Shown: positions 19,637 to 28,618, counted from the first letter of the stretch. The stretch: 64,000 nt of DNA from AC-32 sp963788215 (GCA_963788215.1 CAWBFX010000003.1:1-64000), one strand, 5' to 3'. Notes: generated from the letters alone by a model not told the origin. Translations and numbers: made by a program.

Positions 19637-21035
19637 AGGCCTTCAGCTTCTCGCGCAGACGCTCGTTGACGACCTGCGGGCTCGCCTTGCCGCCGGTCTC
19701 CTTCATCACCTGACCGACGAAGAACCCGAGCAGGCCCTCCTTGCCGCCGCGGTACGCGGCCACCTGCGACTCGTGCTCGCTCAGGATGCGGTCGATCACG
19801 GGGTCGAGCTCGCCAACGTCGGCGATCGCGGTCTCGCCGAGATAGCGCTCGGCGGAGAAGCCCTCTGACGCGCTGGCCGCGAGCGCCTCGTCGAACGCCG
19901 AGCGCGGGATCTCCGCGCGGCGCTCGATCACCTTCCCCAGCTCCTCGCCGTCGACGCGTGCGGGATCGACGCCCGCCGCCGCGAGCTCATTCATCAGCAC
20001 GTTTGCCACCGCCTCGCGGTCGCCGGGAGTCCGGGCGAAGAGGTCGTCGCGGCCGCTCGTGACGAGCCCTTCCGCGAGCCCGAAGCCAACCTCCTCCTCG
20101 AGCCACCGGATCCGCGCCCACGGCGCCTCCGGCAGCTCGCCGCGCAGGCGCTCGACGAGCTCCCGGTCCGGCTCGAGCGGCACGAGGTCGGGCTCCGGGA
20201 AGTAGCGGTAGTCCTGCGCCTCTTCCTTCGAGCGGAGCGGCGGCGCGTTCTCGTTGCCCGGGTCGAAGTGCAGCGTCTCCTGCTCGACGGTGCCGCCGGA
20301 CTCGTAGATCTCGACCTGCCGCCGGATCTCCCGCTCGATCCCCTTCGCCGCGAAGTTGAAGGAATTCATGTTCTTCAGCTCCGTGCGCGTGCGTAGGCCC
20401 TCCTCCCCGGTCTCGCGCACCGAAACGTTGACGTCGAAGCGCATCGAGCCCTTCTCCATCTCCGCGTCGGACAGGCCGAGCTCGACGACCGTCTGCCGGA
20501 GCAGCTGAAGGAACCGCTTCGCGTCCTCGGCCGAGCGCAGGTCGGGCGCGGTCACGATCTCGACGAGCGGCGTTCCGGCGCGGTTGAAGTCGACGAGCGA
20601 GCTCTCGGAGCCGTGGATCCGTCCCTCGGCCCCGCCGACGTGCACCGTCTTCGCGGCGTCCTCCTCGAGGTGGGCTCGCACGATCCCGACCTCGATGTCG
20701 CCGTCCGCCCCCGGCACAGGCACGGAGCCGTTCACGCAGAGCGGCTCGTCGTACTGGGAGATCTGGTAGCCCTTGGGGTTGTCCGGGTAGAAGTAGTTCT
20801 TGCGGTGGAAGGTCGCGCGCGGAGCGATCTCGCATCCGAGCGCGAGCCCGAGCCGCATGGTCAGGTCAATCGCCTTCCGGTTCGGGACCGGCAGCGAGCC
20901 GGGGAGCGCCAGGCAGACCGGGCACGTCTGGGAGTTGGGCGTCTCGAAGTACGCGACCGGGCAGCGGCAGAACATCTTCGTCCGCGTCTTCAGGTGGACG
21001 TGGATCTCCAGGCCGATGATCGGTTCCCAACTCAT
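19635..21035 (-). CDS. gatB: Asp/Glu-tRNA amidotransferase subunit B
   Basis: 466 aa. It starts MSWEPIIGLEIHVHLKTRTK with the cradle-domain zinc site (FCRCPVA, CPVCLALPG) and ends with the tRNA-binding YqeY-like tail (GFFVGQVMKETGGKASPQVV). GatB phosphorylates Asp/Glu on the misacylated tRNA and GatA supplies ammonia. The ATG at 21035 overlaps the gatA stop in ATGA. The TAG stop lies on the edge of repeat copy 2. With the archaeal-type AspRS this makes Asn-tRNA, and Gln-tRNA if GlnRS is lacking. Confidence 0.97.
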   Translation of the reverse strand: MSWEPIIGLEIHVHLKTRTKMFCRCPVAYFETPNSQTCPVCLALPGSLPVPNRKAIDLTMRLGLALGCEIAPRATFHRKNYFYPDNPKGYQISQYDEPLCVNGSVPVPGADGDIEVGIVRAHLEEDAAKTVHVGGAEGRIHGSESSLVDFNRAGTPLVEIVTAPDLRSAEDAKRFLQLLRQTVVELGLSDAEMEKGSMRFDVNVSVRETGEEGLRTRTELKNMNSFNFAAKGIEREIRRQVEIYESGGTVEQETLHFDPGNENAPPLRSKEEAQDYRYFPEPDLVPLEPDRELVERLRGELPEAPWARIRWLEEEVGFGLAEGLVTSGRDDLFARTPGDREAVANVLMNELAAAGVDPARVDGEELGKVIERRAEIPRSAFDEALAASASEGFSAERYLGETAIADVGELDPVIDRILSEHESQVAAYRGGKEGLLGFFVGQVMKETGGKASPQVVNERLREKLKA

Positions 21036-22444
21036 CGATAGCGCTCCGGGACGAAGTCGAACTCGAGCGCGCGCTCGAGCGCGTGGCCGGCGCGGAAGAG
21101 CAGGTTCTCGGCGAACTGGCGGCCGATCAGCTGCAGGCCGACCGGGAGCCCCTCCGAGAGGCCGCACGGGATGGAGAGGCCCGGCAACCCGGCGAGGTTG
21201 GACGGGATCGTGAGCAGGTCGGCTGCGTACATCGCGAGCGGGTTGTCGGTGCGCGCGCCGAGCTCGAAGGCGACCGTCGGCGAGGTCGGGCTCACGAGGA
21301 CGTCGAACTGCTCGAAGGCGGCCGTGTGCTCGTCGCGGATCATCGTCCGCACCTTCTGCGCCTGGCCGTAGAACGCCTCGTAGTAGCCCGCGGAGAGCGC
21401 GTAGGTGCCGAGCATGATCCGGCGCTTCGGCTCGTCGCCGAAGCCGTCGTTCCGGGTGTGGTCGTACATCGCGCGGACGTCGCCGTTGCCGGAGCGCAGT
21501 CCGTACCGGACGCCGTCGTAGCGGGCGAGGTTCGACGAGGCCTCCGACGGCGCGATCAGGTAGTAGCAGGGCAGCCCGAACTCGACCGAGCGCGGGAGGC
21601 GGCACTCGCCGACCTCGGCGCCGAGCTCGCGCGCGAGCTCGAGGGCCTTCTGAACCTGCTCGGTCACGCCCGGCTCGATCCCCTCGGCGTCGTTCAGCTC
21701 CTTGGGGACGCCGATGCGCAGGCCCTTCAGGTCGTCGGCCTCGGGGATCCGGATGGGCTCGGGCAGCTCGACGGTGGTCGAGTCCGCGGGATCGCGGCCG
21801 GCGATGATCTCGTAGAGGCGCGCGCAGTCGCGGACCGTCTTCGTGACGGGCCCGATCTGGTCGAGGCTGGAGGCGAAGGCGACGATCCCGTAACGCGAGA
21901 CCGTGCCGTAGGTCGGGCGCAGGCCGACGACGCCGCAGAGGGCGGCCGGCTGCTTGATCGAGCCCCCGGTGTCGGAACCGAGCGCCCACGGTGCGAGGCC
22001 GGCCGCGACGGCGGCGGTCGAGCCGCCGGACGAGCCGCCGGGGACGCGGGTCGGATCCCAGGGGTTCCGGCTGGGGCCGAACGCCGAGTTCTCGGTCGAC
22101 GAGCCCATCGCGAACTCGTCCATGTTGGTCTTGCCGAGGAGGCCGAGGCCCGCCTGCTTGCAGCGCGCGGCGACGGTCGCGTCGTACACGGGCCGGTAGC
22201 CGGCGAGGATCTTCGAGGCCGCGGTGGTCTCCACGCCTTTGGTCGAGATCAGGTCCTTGAACGCGATCGGGACGCCGGTCGCCTGGTCGGCTCCGTCCTC
22301 GACCGTGCGGAGGTAGGCGTGGATCTCCGGGTCGCGCTCGGCGACCGCGTCGAGGTACACGCGGTGGAGCTCGGCCGCGGTGACCTCGCCGCGCTCGAGC
22401 AGCCCGGTCGCCTCCTCGGCGGTGAGCCGCAGCGTGTCGATCAT
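21032..22444 (-). CDS. gatA: Asp/Glu-tRNA amidotransferase subunit A
   Basis: 470 aa amidase-signature enzyme. The catalytic Lys is in GVPIAFKDLI (about residue 63), the cis-Ser in SDTGGSIKQPA and the nucleophile Ser in the GGSSGGSTAAVAAG region. It hydrolyses glutamine and channels ammonia to GatB. It lies between gatC (10 bp upstream) and gatB (4-nt overlap), an ordinary gatC-gatA-gatB operon. ATG start at 22444. Confidence 0.97.
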   Translation of the reverse strand: MIDTLRLTAEEATGLLERGEVTAAELHRVYLDAVAERDPEIHAYLRTVEDGADQATGVPIAFKDLISTKGVETTAASKILAGYRPVYDATVAARCKQAGLGLLGKTNMDEFAMGSSTENSAFGPSRNPWDPTRVPGGSSGGSTAAVAAGLAPWALGSDTGGSIKQPAALCGVVGLRPTYGTVSRYGIVAFASSLDQIGPVTKTVRDCARLYEIIAGRDPADSTTVELPEPIRIPEADDLKGLRIGVPKELNDAEGIEPGVTEQVQKALELARELGAEVGECRLPRSVEFGLPCYYLIAPSEASSNLARYDGVRYGLRSGNGDVRAMYDHTRNDGFGDEPKRRIMLGTYALSAGYYEAFYGQAQKVRTMIRDEHTAAFEQFDVLVSPTSPTVAFELGARTDNPLAMYAADLLTIPSNLAGLPGLSIPCGLSEGLPVGLQLIGRQFAENLLFRAGHALERALEFDFVPERYR

Positions 22445-22454
22445 CGGAGCCGCC

Positions 22455-22736
22455 TCACGCCGCCGGGACGCGGAAGGAGTCGCCGTCGCGGTCGGGCGCG
22501 TTCGCGAGAGCCTCGTCGACGCTCAGGCACGGCCTCGGCTCGTCCTCGGCCCACACGTTGACGAGGTCGAGCGGATGCGCAGTCGGCTCGACGTCCGAGA
22601 GGTCCAGCTCGGCCACCTTGCCGACAGCGTCGAGGATCGCACTCAGCTGCTCCGAGAAGCGTTCGAGCTCCTCCTCCGACAGCGCGAGCCGCGCCAGCCG
22701 GGCAACGTGCAGCACCTCGTCTCTCGAAATCGCCAT
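22455..22736 (-). CDS. gatC: Asp/Glu-tRNA amidotransferase subunit C
   Basis: 93 aa, the usual length. It starts MAISRDEVLHVARLARLALSE with the helical GatC pattern, then EELERFSEQLSAILDAVGKV and a C-terminal LRxD-like segment (CLSVDEALANAPDRDGDSFRV). GatC wraps around GatA and stabilises the complex. First gene of the gatCAB operon, transcribed leftward, with the csp terminator immediately upstream. A GGAAGGA ribosome binding site precedes the ATG. Confidence 0.95.
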   Translation of the reverse strand: MAISRDEVLHVARLARLALSEEELERFSEQLSAILDAVGKVAELDLSDVEPTAHPLDLVNVWAEDEPRPCLSVDEALANAPDRDGDSFRVPAA

Positions 22737-22753
22737 CCCGGGCCAATCCTTCC

Positions 22754-22782
22754 AAAAGGGCGGGCCCCTTCCGGGGCCCGCG
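22754..22782 (-). terminator. Intrinsic terminator after csp
   Basis: On the minus strand GCGGGCCCC-GGAA-GGGGCCCGC forms a perfect 9-bp stem with a tetraloop (22760-22781), followed by CCTTTT. It separates csp from gatC. Confidence 0.85.
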
Positions 22783-22808
22783 AACTGATCGGTTCCAGAA
22801 GGGTCTAG

Positions 22809-23009
22809 CTAGACCGGTTGAACGTTCGCAGCCTGCAGGCCCTTATCGCCCTGCACGACCTCGAACTCGACCTGCTGACCCTCGGTCAGCGACTTGTAGC
22901 CTTCCCCTGCAATCGCCGAGAAGTGGACAAAGACGTCTTCGCCGCCTTCGCGCTCGATGAAGCCATAGCCCTTCTCGTTCGAGAACCACTTGACGGTCCC
23001 CTTGGGCAA
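22809..23009 (-). CDS. csp: Cold-shock domain protein
   Basis: 66 aa. Both RNA-binding motifs are present: RNP1 KGYGFIER and RNP2 VFVHFSAI, in the canonical order after GTVKWFSNE. It is a single-stranded nucleic-acid chaperone. The start is taken as TTG at 23009, because the protein then begins LPKGTVKWF like other Csps and has GGAAGGGAG eight bases upstream; the in-frame extension to 23051 is not Csp-like. It is bracketed by terminator-like hairpins on both sides. Confidence 0.95.
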   Translation of the reverse strand: MPKGTVKWFSNEKGYGFIEREGGEDVFVHFSAIAGEGYKSLTEGQQVEFEVVQGDKGLQAANVQPV

Positions 23010-23027
23010 ACCAGCACTCCCTTCCTG

Positions 23028-23060
23028 CACAAACAACGACGGCCCGATCAAGAGCCGTCG
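23028..23060 (-). terminator. Terminator-like hairpin between folD and csp
   Basis: Minus strand: CGACGGC (from 23060) and GCCGTCG (to 23037) form a 7-bp stem around a 10-nt loop, followed by TTGTTTGTG. It could end folD transcripts or serve as a structured csp 5' UTR, since only about 20 nt remain before the csp start. Confidence 0.5.
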
Positions 23061-23083
23061 ACCTACGTGAAGCGGCGCGTAGG

Positions 23084-23944
23084 TTAGCCGCGAACGCCTG
23101 GGAAGGCAAGGAGCCTTCGGCGGAAGCGCGCGGCCCGCACCGTGTTCTGGAGCAGCATCGCGATCGTCATCGGTCCGACGCCGCCCGGGACCGGGGTCAG
23201 GAACGCCGCGACCTCGGCGACATCCGCGGCGACATCACCGACGAGCCCACTCTCCGTTCTGTTGATGCCCACGTCGACGACCGCCGCGCCGGACTTCACC
23301 ATGTCCGCCGTCACGATCTCCGGCACGCCCGCTGCGACGACCAGGACGTCTGCGTCGAGCGTCTCCCGCGCCAGGTCGTCGGTGTGCGAATGGCAGATCG
23401 TCACCGTCGCGTGCGCTTGCAGAAGCAGGTGCGCGACCGGCTTGCCCACGATGTCGCTGCGGCCGATCACGACCGCGCGCGCGCCGTCGAGCTTCACCTG
23501 GTGCTCGGCGAGCAGCGCCATGATCCCGAGCGGAGTGGCGGGAACGTGTGTCGGCCGTCCGAGGTAGAGCTGGCCGGCGTTGAAGGGATGCACGCCGTCG
23601 ACGTCCTTGACCGGATCGATCGCCGCCACCGCAGCGGCTTCGTCGAGCCCGCGCGGCAGCGGTAGCTGGACGAGAATCCCGTCGATCCCGTCGTCCTCGT
23701 TCAGCTCGGCGACCCCGGCGACGAGCTCCTCTTGCGGGGTCTCGGCTGTCAGCTTGAGATCGACCGACCGCATGCCCGCCTCGTGCGCCGCTTCGTGCTT
23801 GCGCCGGATATAGATCGTCGAGCCCGGGTCCTCGCCGACCTGGACCGTCGCCAGCCCGACCTGGCCCAGCTCGCGGACCTCGTCGGCGACCTGCGCGCGC
23901 ACGCGCTCTGCGAGCGGCCCGCCTTTCATGAGAGTGGCGGTCAC
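23084..23944 (-). CDS. folD: Methylenetetrahydrofolate dehydrogenase/cyclohydrolase
   Basis: 286 aa, the normal FolD length. Signatures: STIYIRRKHEAAHEAGM (with the catalytic Lys of YxxxK), GILVQLPLPRGLDE, PVKDVDGVHPFN, VIGRSDIVGKPVAHLLL and PVPGGVGPMTIAMLL. It interconverts methylene-, methenyl- and formyl-tetrahydrofolate with NADP in the cytosol, consistent with the nearby serine genes. The ORF begins with GTG at 23944, with an in-frame ATG five codons in. It abuts the ferritin-like gene upstream by one base, suggesting one transcript. Confidence 0.96.
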   Translation of the reverse strand: MTATLMKGGPLAERVRAQVADEVRELGQVGLATVQVGEDPGSTIYIRRKHEAAHEAGMRSVDLKLTAETPQEELVAGVAELNEDDGIDGILVQLPLPRGLDEAAAVAAIDPVKDVDGVHPFNAGQLYLGRPTHVPATPLGIMALLAEHQVKLDGARAVVIGRSDIVGKPVAHLLLQAHATVTICHSHTDDLARETLDADVLVVAAGVPEIVTADMVKSGAAVVDVGINRTESGLVGDVAADVAEVAAFLTPVPGGVGPMTIAMLLQNTVRAARFRRRLLAFPGVRG

Positions 23945-23945
23945 A

Positions 23946-24773
23946 CTAGGAAAACGGCAGGTCGACGTCGCTGACGTCGAGGCCGAGCGACTCGGCCAGG
24001 CGCACGCCGATCTCGATGTCCTTCTTCAGGTTCTCGATGTCGCGCGAGCGCATCGCGGCGCCGATGAACGCGCGCTCCTTCGGCCGCCAGAGCGCATGCT
24101 CGACGAACGTCGGCAGGAGACGGTTCGCGGCCTCGACGAGCGCCTGCTTCGTCTTCTTGTCGGCACTGCGCAGCAGCACCTTCTCGTACGCCATCCCCGC
24201 GCCGTGGTGGATCCCGTCGTCGGTCGTGAGGCGGTTGCAGAGGTCCTCGAGCACGGTTCCGCGCGAGGCGCGGGCGATCATCCGGAAGCGCGAGATGATC
24301 AGCCGCTCGTAGAAGACCTGCATCTGGAAGACCTTCTCCTCGAGGCTGTCGGCCTCGAGGGTCATGTGCGCGAGCTCGTCGAGGTAGGGATCGCGCTCCG
24401 CGGTGCCCCCCGCCTCCTCGATCAGCTTCAGCCACGCCTCGGTGTGGCGCGACTCGTCCTGCACCATCGTCGAGTAGTAGAGCTTCGCCTCGGGGTCCGG
24501 CGCGATGTTCAGGAGCTGCGAGGCCATCTCGCAGGCGAGCATGTCCGCCTGCAGCTGCTGCGTGAGCACCGAGCGCCACATGTCGCGCCGCCGCGCCTTC
24601 CTCTGGTCGGAGCCTTTGCCCTCGGGGATCGGGGGCCGCTCGCCCCATGGAAGATCGCGAACCTGCCACTCCTGCTTCTTGGCCAGGTCGTAGAAGCGCA
24701 GGACCCCGGCGAAGGCTTCGTGCGCCTCGCGCTCCGGGTCCATGACGGACGTCGTCGCCACGACCAGGATCAT
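23946..24773 (-). CDS. Ferritin-like di-iron carboxylate protein
   Basis: 275 aa from ATG 24773; 265 aa from a second ATG at 24743, which leaves more room for the divergent promoter. It is all-helical with a di-iron ligand pattern: acidic residues in LQADMLACEMAS, ESRH (ExxH) in VQDESRHTEAW, Glu in VFYERLI and DGIH (DxxH) in TTDDGIHHGAG. This fits the ribonucleotide-reductase R2-like/oxidase superfamily rather than a storage ferritin. The substrate is unknown. No radical-site partner (NrdA) is present. It is divergent from HMG-CoA reductase and just upstream of folD. Confidence 0.72.
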   Translation of the reverse strand: MILVVATTSVMDPEREAHEAFAGVLRFYDLAKKQEWQVRDLPWGERPPIPEGKGSDQRKARRRDMWRSVLTQQLQADMLACEMASQLLNIAPDPEAKLYYSTMVQDESRHTEAWLKLIEEAGGTAERDPYLDELAHMTLEADSLEEKVFQMQVFYERLIISRFRMIARASRGTVLEDLCNRLTTDDGIHHGAGMAYEKVLLRSADKKTKQALVEAANRLLPTFVEHALWRPKERAFIGAAMRSRDIENLKKDIEIGVRLAESLGLDVSDVDLPFS

Positions 24774-24803
24774 ATGGTCCCGCCATGGTGGACTTCTAAG
24801 CTC

Positions 24804-26009
24804 ATGACCGTGAAGTGGCCCCGGAAGAACGACGCCGACTCCATCCGCGCGCGGCAGGAGGCGCTCGGGCTCGACGGCGAGGTGACGGGGATCGACCTCG
24901 AGCCGTTCGTGAAGGCGCAGGAGATGCTGACCGGCGCGGCCGTGATTCCGGTCTCGGTCGTCGGCCCGATCGAGCTCGAGCTCGGCGAGTACGAGCTGCG
25001 CGAGCCGGACGGCGCTGTGGTCGAGACCGGGCGCGCGCGCGACTCCGTCTTCGTCCCGCTCGCCCACACCGAAGGCGGGCTGTCGGCCTCGCTGCACCGC
25101 GGCGCCCTCGCCGTGGCCGAGTCGGGTGGCTTCAGGACGTACGTCCTAGGCGACCGGATCACGCGCGCCTCCTGCTTCGTCTGCGGCTCCACCGCCGAGG
25201 CGGTCGAGCTCGCGACGTGGATCGAGGGCGAGCTCGACTCGATGCGCGAGTGGCTCGAGCAGCAGGACGACCCGACGCTGTCGAAGTTCGCCCGGCTGCG
25301 CGAGGTGAAGACGCATGTCGTGGGCCCGATGTGCCACGTGCTCTGGCGCTGGACGACCGGCGATGCCGTCGGCGCGAACATGATGACCCGCAACTCCTAC
25401 GTGCTGAACATGGGCTACGTGATGGAGCGCGCGCCGGTGAAGCCAGAGCGCTCGATCCTCGAGGCAAACATGGGCGGCGACAAGAAGCCGTCCTTCGAGT
25501 ACTTCCAGAGCGGCCACGGCAAGACCGTCCTCGCAGAAGCGACGCTGACCGAGGACGCGGTCCGGCGCGTGCTGCGGACGAAGCTGTCCGACCTGGCCGA
25601 CCTCGCCTGGACGGGTACGCACGGCGCGGTCGCCTCCGGGATGCAGTCGGTGGCGTTCACGCCGGCGTCGGCGATCGCCGCCGTCTTCGCCGCGACTGGC
25701 CAGGACCTCGGGATGGTCGGCACGAGCTCGATGGCGCACGGCGCGGCGCGGCTCGTGGAGGGAGGGCTGCAGGTGTCGTTCCGTCTCCCCGGCCTCGAGG
25801 TCGCAACCGTCGGCGGCGGCACGACGCTCCCCTTCGCGCGGCGCTGGCTGGAGGTCATGGGCTGCGCGGGCGCCGGCAAGGTCTACCGCTTCGCCCAGAT
25901 CGTCGCGGCGGCGACGCTCGCGCTGGAGATCTCCGCTTCGGCAGCAATGGCCACAGCCGGCTCGGCCGAGTTCTTCCGCGCTCACCACGAGCGCGGCGGC
26001 CTGCGCTGA
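24804..26009 (+). CDS. Hydroxymethylglutaryl-CoA reductase, class I type
   Basis: 401 aa. The catalytic set is complete: Glu in PLAHTEGGLSASLHRG (about residue 90), DAMGMN-like GDAVGANMMT, Lys in GGDKKPS (about 227), Asp in TGQDLGMVGTS (about 301), the ATVGGGTTLPFA loop and His in FFRAHHERGG (about 394). It reduces HMG-CoA to mevalonate with NADPH, the committing step of the mevalonate pathway. No other mevalonate gene is in the window. The ATG at 24804 opens the HMGR homology; the frame extending upstream overlaps the divergent gene. No membrane segments. Confidence 0.93.
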   Translation: MTVKWPRKNDADSIRARQEALGLDGEVTGIDLEPFVKAQEMLTGAAVIPVSVVGPIELELGEYELREPDGAVVETGRARDSVFVPLAHTEGGLSASLHRGALAVAESGGFRTYVLGDRITRASCFVCGSTAEAVELATWIEGELDSMREWLEQQDDPTLSKFARLREVKTHVVGPMCHVLWRWTTGDAVGANMMTRNSYVLNMGYVMERAPVKPERSILEANMGGDKKPSFEYFQSGHGKTVLAEATLTEDAVRRVLRTKLSDLADLAWTGTHGAVASGMQSVAFTPASAIAAVFAATGQDLGMVGTSSMAHGAARLVEGGLQVSFRLPGLEVATVGGGTTLPFARRWLEVMGCAGAGKVYRFAQIVAAATLALEISASAAMATAGSAEFFRAHHERGGLR

Positions 26010-26012
26010 GCG

Positions 26013-27233
26013 TTACGGGACGACTTCGAAGTGAGCCATCATCCCCATCGCGTGGTGCTCGACGATGTGGCAGTGGTACATCCACTCCCCGGGACGGTTG
26101 TCCGGCAGCCACGCGATCACCATCCGGCTCTTTCGCGGCACGTTCACCGTGTCTTCCCAGGACACCGCTTGCGGAGCGTCGCCGTTCGCCTCGACGACCT
26201 GGAAGAAGAAGCCGTGCAGGTGGAACGGATGGTCGCTGCCTGTCTCGTTCACGAGCTCCCAGACCTGTAGCTCCCCGACCCGCACCGGGTCGTCCCGCTG
26301 ATGGTGGCCGCCATGCATGAGCGCCTTCAGGTCGATCGTCCGCGTCGGCTCGGCTCCGGCGCTCGCCAGCGGTTCGACGGGTGACGCTTCCCCCGCGGCG
26401 ACCCTCGACGGAGCGGTCGCGCCCACTCGAAGCGTGCCGAATCGCGCCCGCTCGGACTCTCCTTTTCCGCGGTCGTACGGCAGCGCTTCGATCTCGATCG
26501 CGTGGCCCTCTTCGAACGGGCCGACCGCGAGGTCGACGCGCTCCCCGGGCGTGACGAGCACCTCGGTCGCCTCGCGCGGCTCGTGCAGCAAGCCCCCGTC
26601 CGTGCCGATGATGGAGAACGGCCGTTGCCCGATCGACAGGCGGACGTACTTGGTGTTCGCGGCGTTCACGACGCGCCAGCGCTCGACCTGTCCGCCGGCG
26701 ATCTCCAGCTCGGGCTCCTGCCGGCCGTTCAGCAGGCGAACGTCTCCTTCTCGTCCTTCGTGGTGCTCGTGCGGGTCGCCGAACGGCGAGATGGCGCCGT
26801 CTTCGTCGAGCTTCAGGTCGTCGAGCATCAGCACGCGCTCGCGGTCGAATCTCGGCTCGTCCTCGCCCCGCACGATCAACGCGCCGTAGAGCCCGCGCTC
26901 GATCTGCTCCGTCTCGTTGTGGTGCGAGTGGTACCAGTAGGTCCCTGCGTCGGGAACCTCGAACCGGTACTCGAAGGTCTCGCCGGGCTCGATCGCCCGC
27001 TGCACCGCGCCCGTCCCGTCCATCGAGGCTGGAACCCGGATGCCGTGCCAGTGCAGCATCGTCGGCTGCGGGAGGTTGTTCGTCAGCCGCACGACGAGGG
27101 TGTCTCCGCGCTTCGCATCGATCGTCGGGCCCGGGATCTCGCCGTTGAGCGCGAAGCCGGTGATGCGCTGCCCCGGTGCGAACTCCCACCCCACCTCGCG
27201 CGCTTCGAGCCCGACCTCGACGAGACCGCCCAC
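26013..27233 (-). CDS. Multicopper oxidase (three-domain, laccase/CueO-like)
   Basis: 406 aa. All four copper-binding motifs are present: HWHG (in MLHWHGIRV), HSHH (in YWYHSHHNE), HPFHLHGF, and HCHIVEHHAMGM with the type-1 Cys, His and axial Met. It oxidises phenols, metals or Cu(I) while reducing oxygen to water. Most homologues are exported, but no signal peptide or Tat motif is visible upstream of MGGLVEVGLEAREVGW. Either the start is wrong, an upstream exon-like signal was lost, or the enzyme is cytosolic. Convergent with HMG-CoA reductase, 3 bp apart. Confidence 0.93.
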   Translation of the reverse strand: MGGLVEVGLEAREVGWEFAPGQRITGFALNGEIPGPTIDAKRGDTLVVRLTNNLPQPTMLHWHGIRVPASMDGTGAVQRAIEPGETFEYRFEVPDAGTYWYHSHHNETEQIERGLYGALIVRGEDEPRFDRERVLMLDDLKLDEDGAISPFGDPHEHHEGREGDVRLLNGRQEPELEIAGGQVERWRVVNAANTKYVRLSIGQRPFSIIGTDGGLLHEPREATEVLVTPGERVDLAVGPFEEGHAIEIEALPYDRGKGESERARFGTLRVGATAPSRVAAGEASPVEPLASAGAEPTRTIDLKALMHGGHHQRDDPVRVGELQVWELVNETGSDHPFHLHGFFFQVVEANGDAPQAVSWEDTVNVPRKSRMVIAWLPDNRPGEWMYHCHIVEHHAMGMMAHFEVVP

Positions 27234-27289
27234 CCATCCACCCTACTCCGCGGTGTGTGCGGGGTCGAGCTGCGGGTACGGCCGGAGTG

Positions 27290-28618
27290 ATGCTCTTCCG
27301 ACAGATCTTGCACGAGGATCTCGGCTGCGCCTCCTACCTGATCGCAGGCGGCGGCGAGGCTGTCGTGGTCGACCCCAAGTGGGAGATCGAGGACTACCTC
27401 CGGATCGCGGCCGAGCAGGAGCTCGTCATCGCTCACGTGCTCGAGACGCACGACCATGCCGACCACGTCTCGGGACGTGCGCGCCTCGCCGCGGCGACGG
27501 GAGCCGAGCCGGCCGGCGAGAGCCTCGAACTCGGCGACGTGCGCATCACGTCGCTGGACACGCCGGGCCACCGGCCCGAGCACCGCGCGTTCATCGTCGA
27601 GGACGGCGAGCGCGCCGAGCAGCCCTGGCTCGTCCTGACCGGCGACTCGCTCTTCGTCGGCGACGTTGCGCGGCCGGATCTCGCTGTCGATCCCGAGGAA
27701 GGCGCGCGAGCGCTCTTCGGCTCGATGCAGCGGCTGCTCGAGCTCGACGACGGCGTAGAAGTCTGGCCGGGACACATCGGCGGCTCCCTCTGCGGCGGCG
27801 GCGGAATGAGCGAGAAGCCCTCGTCGACGATCGGCTTCGAGCGGCGCGCGAACGGCTTCCTGGGCCTCGACGACGACGAGTTCGTCAAGCGCCTGATCTC
27901 CGAGCTCGAGCCACAGCCGCCGAACTTCGAGCGAATCGTCGAGCTGAACAAGAACGGACCGCCCGCCGAGTCGATCCGACTCGAGCCGCTTGCTCCCAGG
28001 CGCGCGCTCGAGCTGCTGCAGGGCGGCGGGACCCTGATCGACGGCCGCGACCCACGCGAGTTCGACGCCGCGCACCCGCCCGGAGCGCTGAACGTGACGA
28101 TGAGCCATACCGCCGTGGGCACTCGCGCCGCCTGGGTCGTCGATCCGCAGACCGAGGTCGTTCTGCTCGCAGCGAGCGACGACGACGCACGCCGCCTAGG
28201 CTGCTTGCTCGAGGCGGTCGGGTTCCGAACGCTCTGCGGCTACGTTGCGGGCGGGATCGGCGCCTGGCGCGGCGAGGAGCTCGAGACGCGCTCAACACCG
28301 GCGCTCGACGTCAAGGGCCTTGCCGAGCGGCTCTGGGCGCAGGACGTCACCCTGCTCGACGTCCGCGAGGACGACGAATGGGACGAGAGCCACGTCGAAG
28401 GGTCGCTGCACACGCCGTACCACGACCTCCGCGACGGCCTGCCGAAGGAGATCCGCGAAGCGGACAAGCCCCTCGCCGTCGCCTGCTCGGCCGGCAACCG
28501 CAGCTCACTGGCCGCGTCGCTTCTGGAGCGCGCCGGAATCGAGGACGTCCTGCATGTCGCCGACGGCGGCGTGGCCGACCTTGCCGAGCACGGGATCGAG
28601 CTGACGAACGGCGACTAG
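27290..28618 (+). CDS. Metallo-beta-lactamase-fold persulfide dioxygenase-like protein fused to two rhodanese domains
   Basis: 442 aa. The N-terminal MBL domain has THDHADH, PGHRPEH, GDSLFVGDVARPD and WPGHIGG, as in ETHE1/persulfide dioxygenases and BaeB-like hydrolases. A first rhodanese (about 250-340) has no active-site Cys (LLAASDDDARR). The second (about 350-440) keeps it in ACSAGNRS. The combination suits oxidation of glutathione or protein persulfide with sulfur transfer. The ATG at 27290 follows a GGAG. Its stop overlaps the convergent secreted-protein gene in CTAG. Confidence 0.92.
   Translation: MLFRQILHEDLGCASYLIAGGGEAVVVDPKWEIEDYLRIAAEQELVIAHVLETHDHADHVSGRARLAAATGAEPAGESLELGDVRITSLDTPGHRPEHRAFIVEDGERAEQPWLVLTGDSLFVGDVARPDLAVDPEEGARALFGSMQRLLELDDGVEVWPGHIGGSLCGGGGMSEKPSSTIGFERRANGFLGLDDDEFVKRLISELEPQPPNFERIVELNKNGPPAESIRLEPLAPRRALELLQGGGTLIDGRDPREFDAAHPPGALNVTMSHTAVGTRAAWVVDPQTEVVLLAASDDDARRLGCLLEAVGFRTLCGYVAGGIGAWRGEELETRSTPALDVKGLAERLWAQDVTLLDVREDDEWDESHVEGSLHTPYHDLRDGLPKEIREADKPLAVACSAGNRSSLAASLLERAGIEDVLHVADGGVADLAEHGIELTNGD

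Noticed and set aside
21083..22561. 492-aa plus-strand frame opposite gatA
   Set aside because: Antisense shadow with biased composition and no recognisable domain.
23928..24803. N-terminal extension of HMG-CoA reductase to 693 aa
   Set aside because: The extension is antisense to the di-iron protein gene and unlike HMGR; the enzyme starts at 24804.
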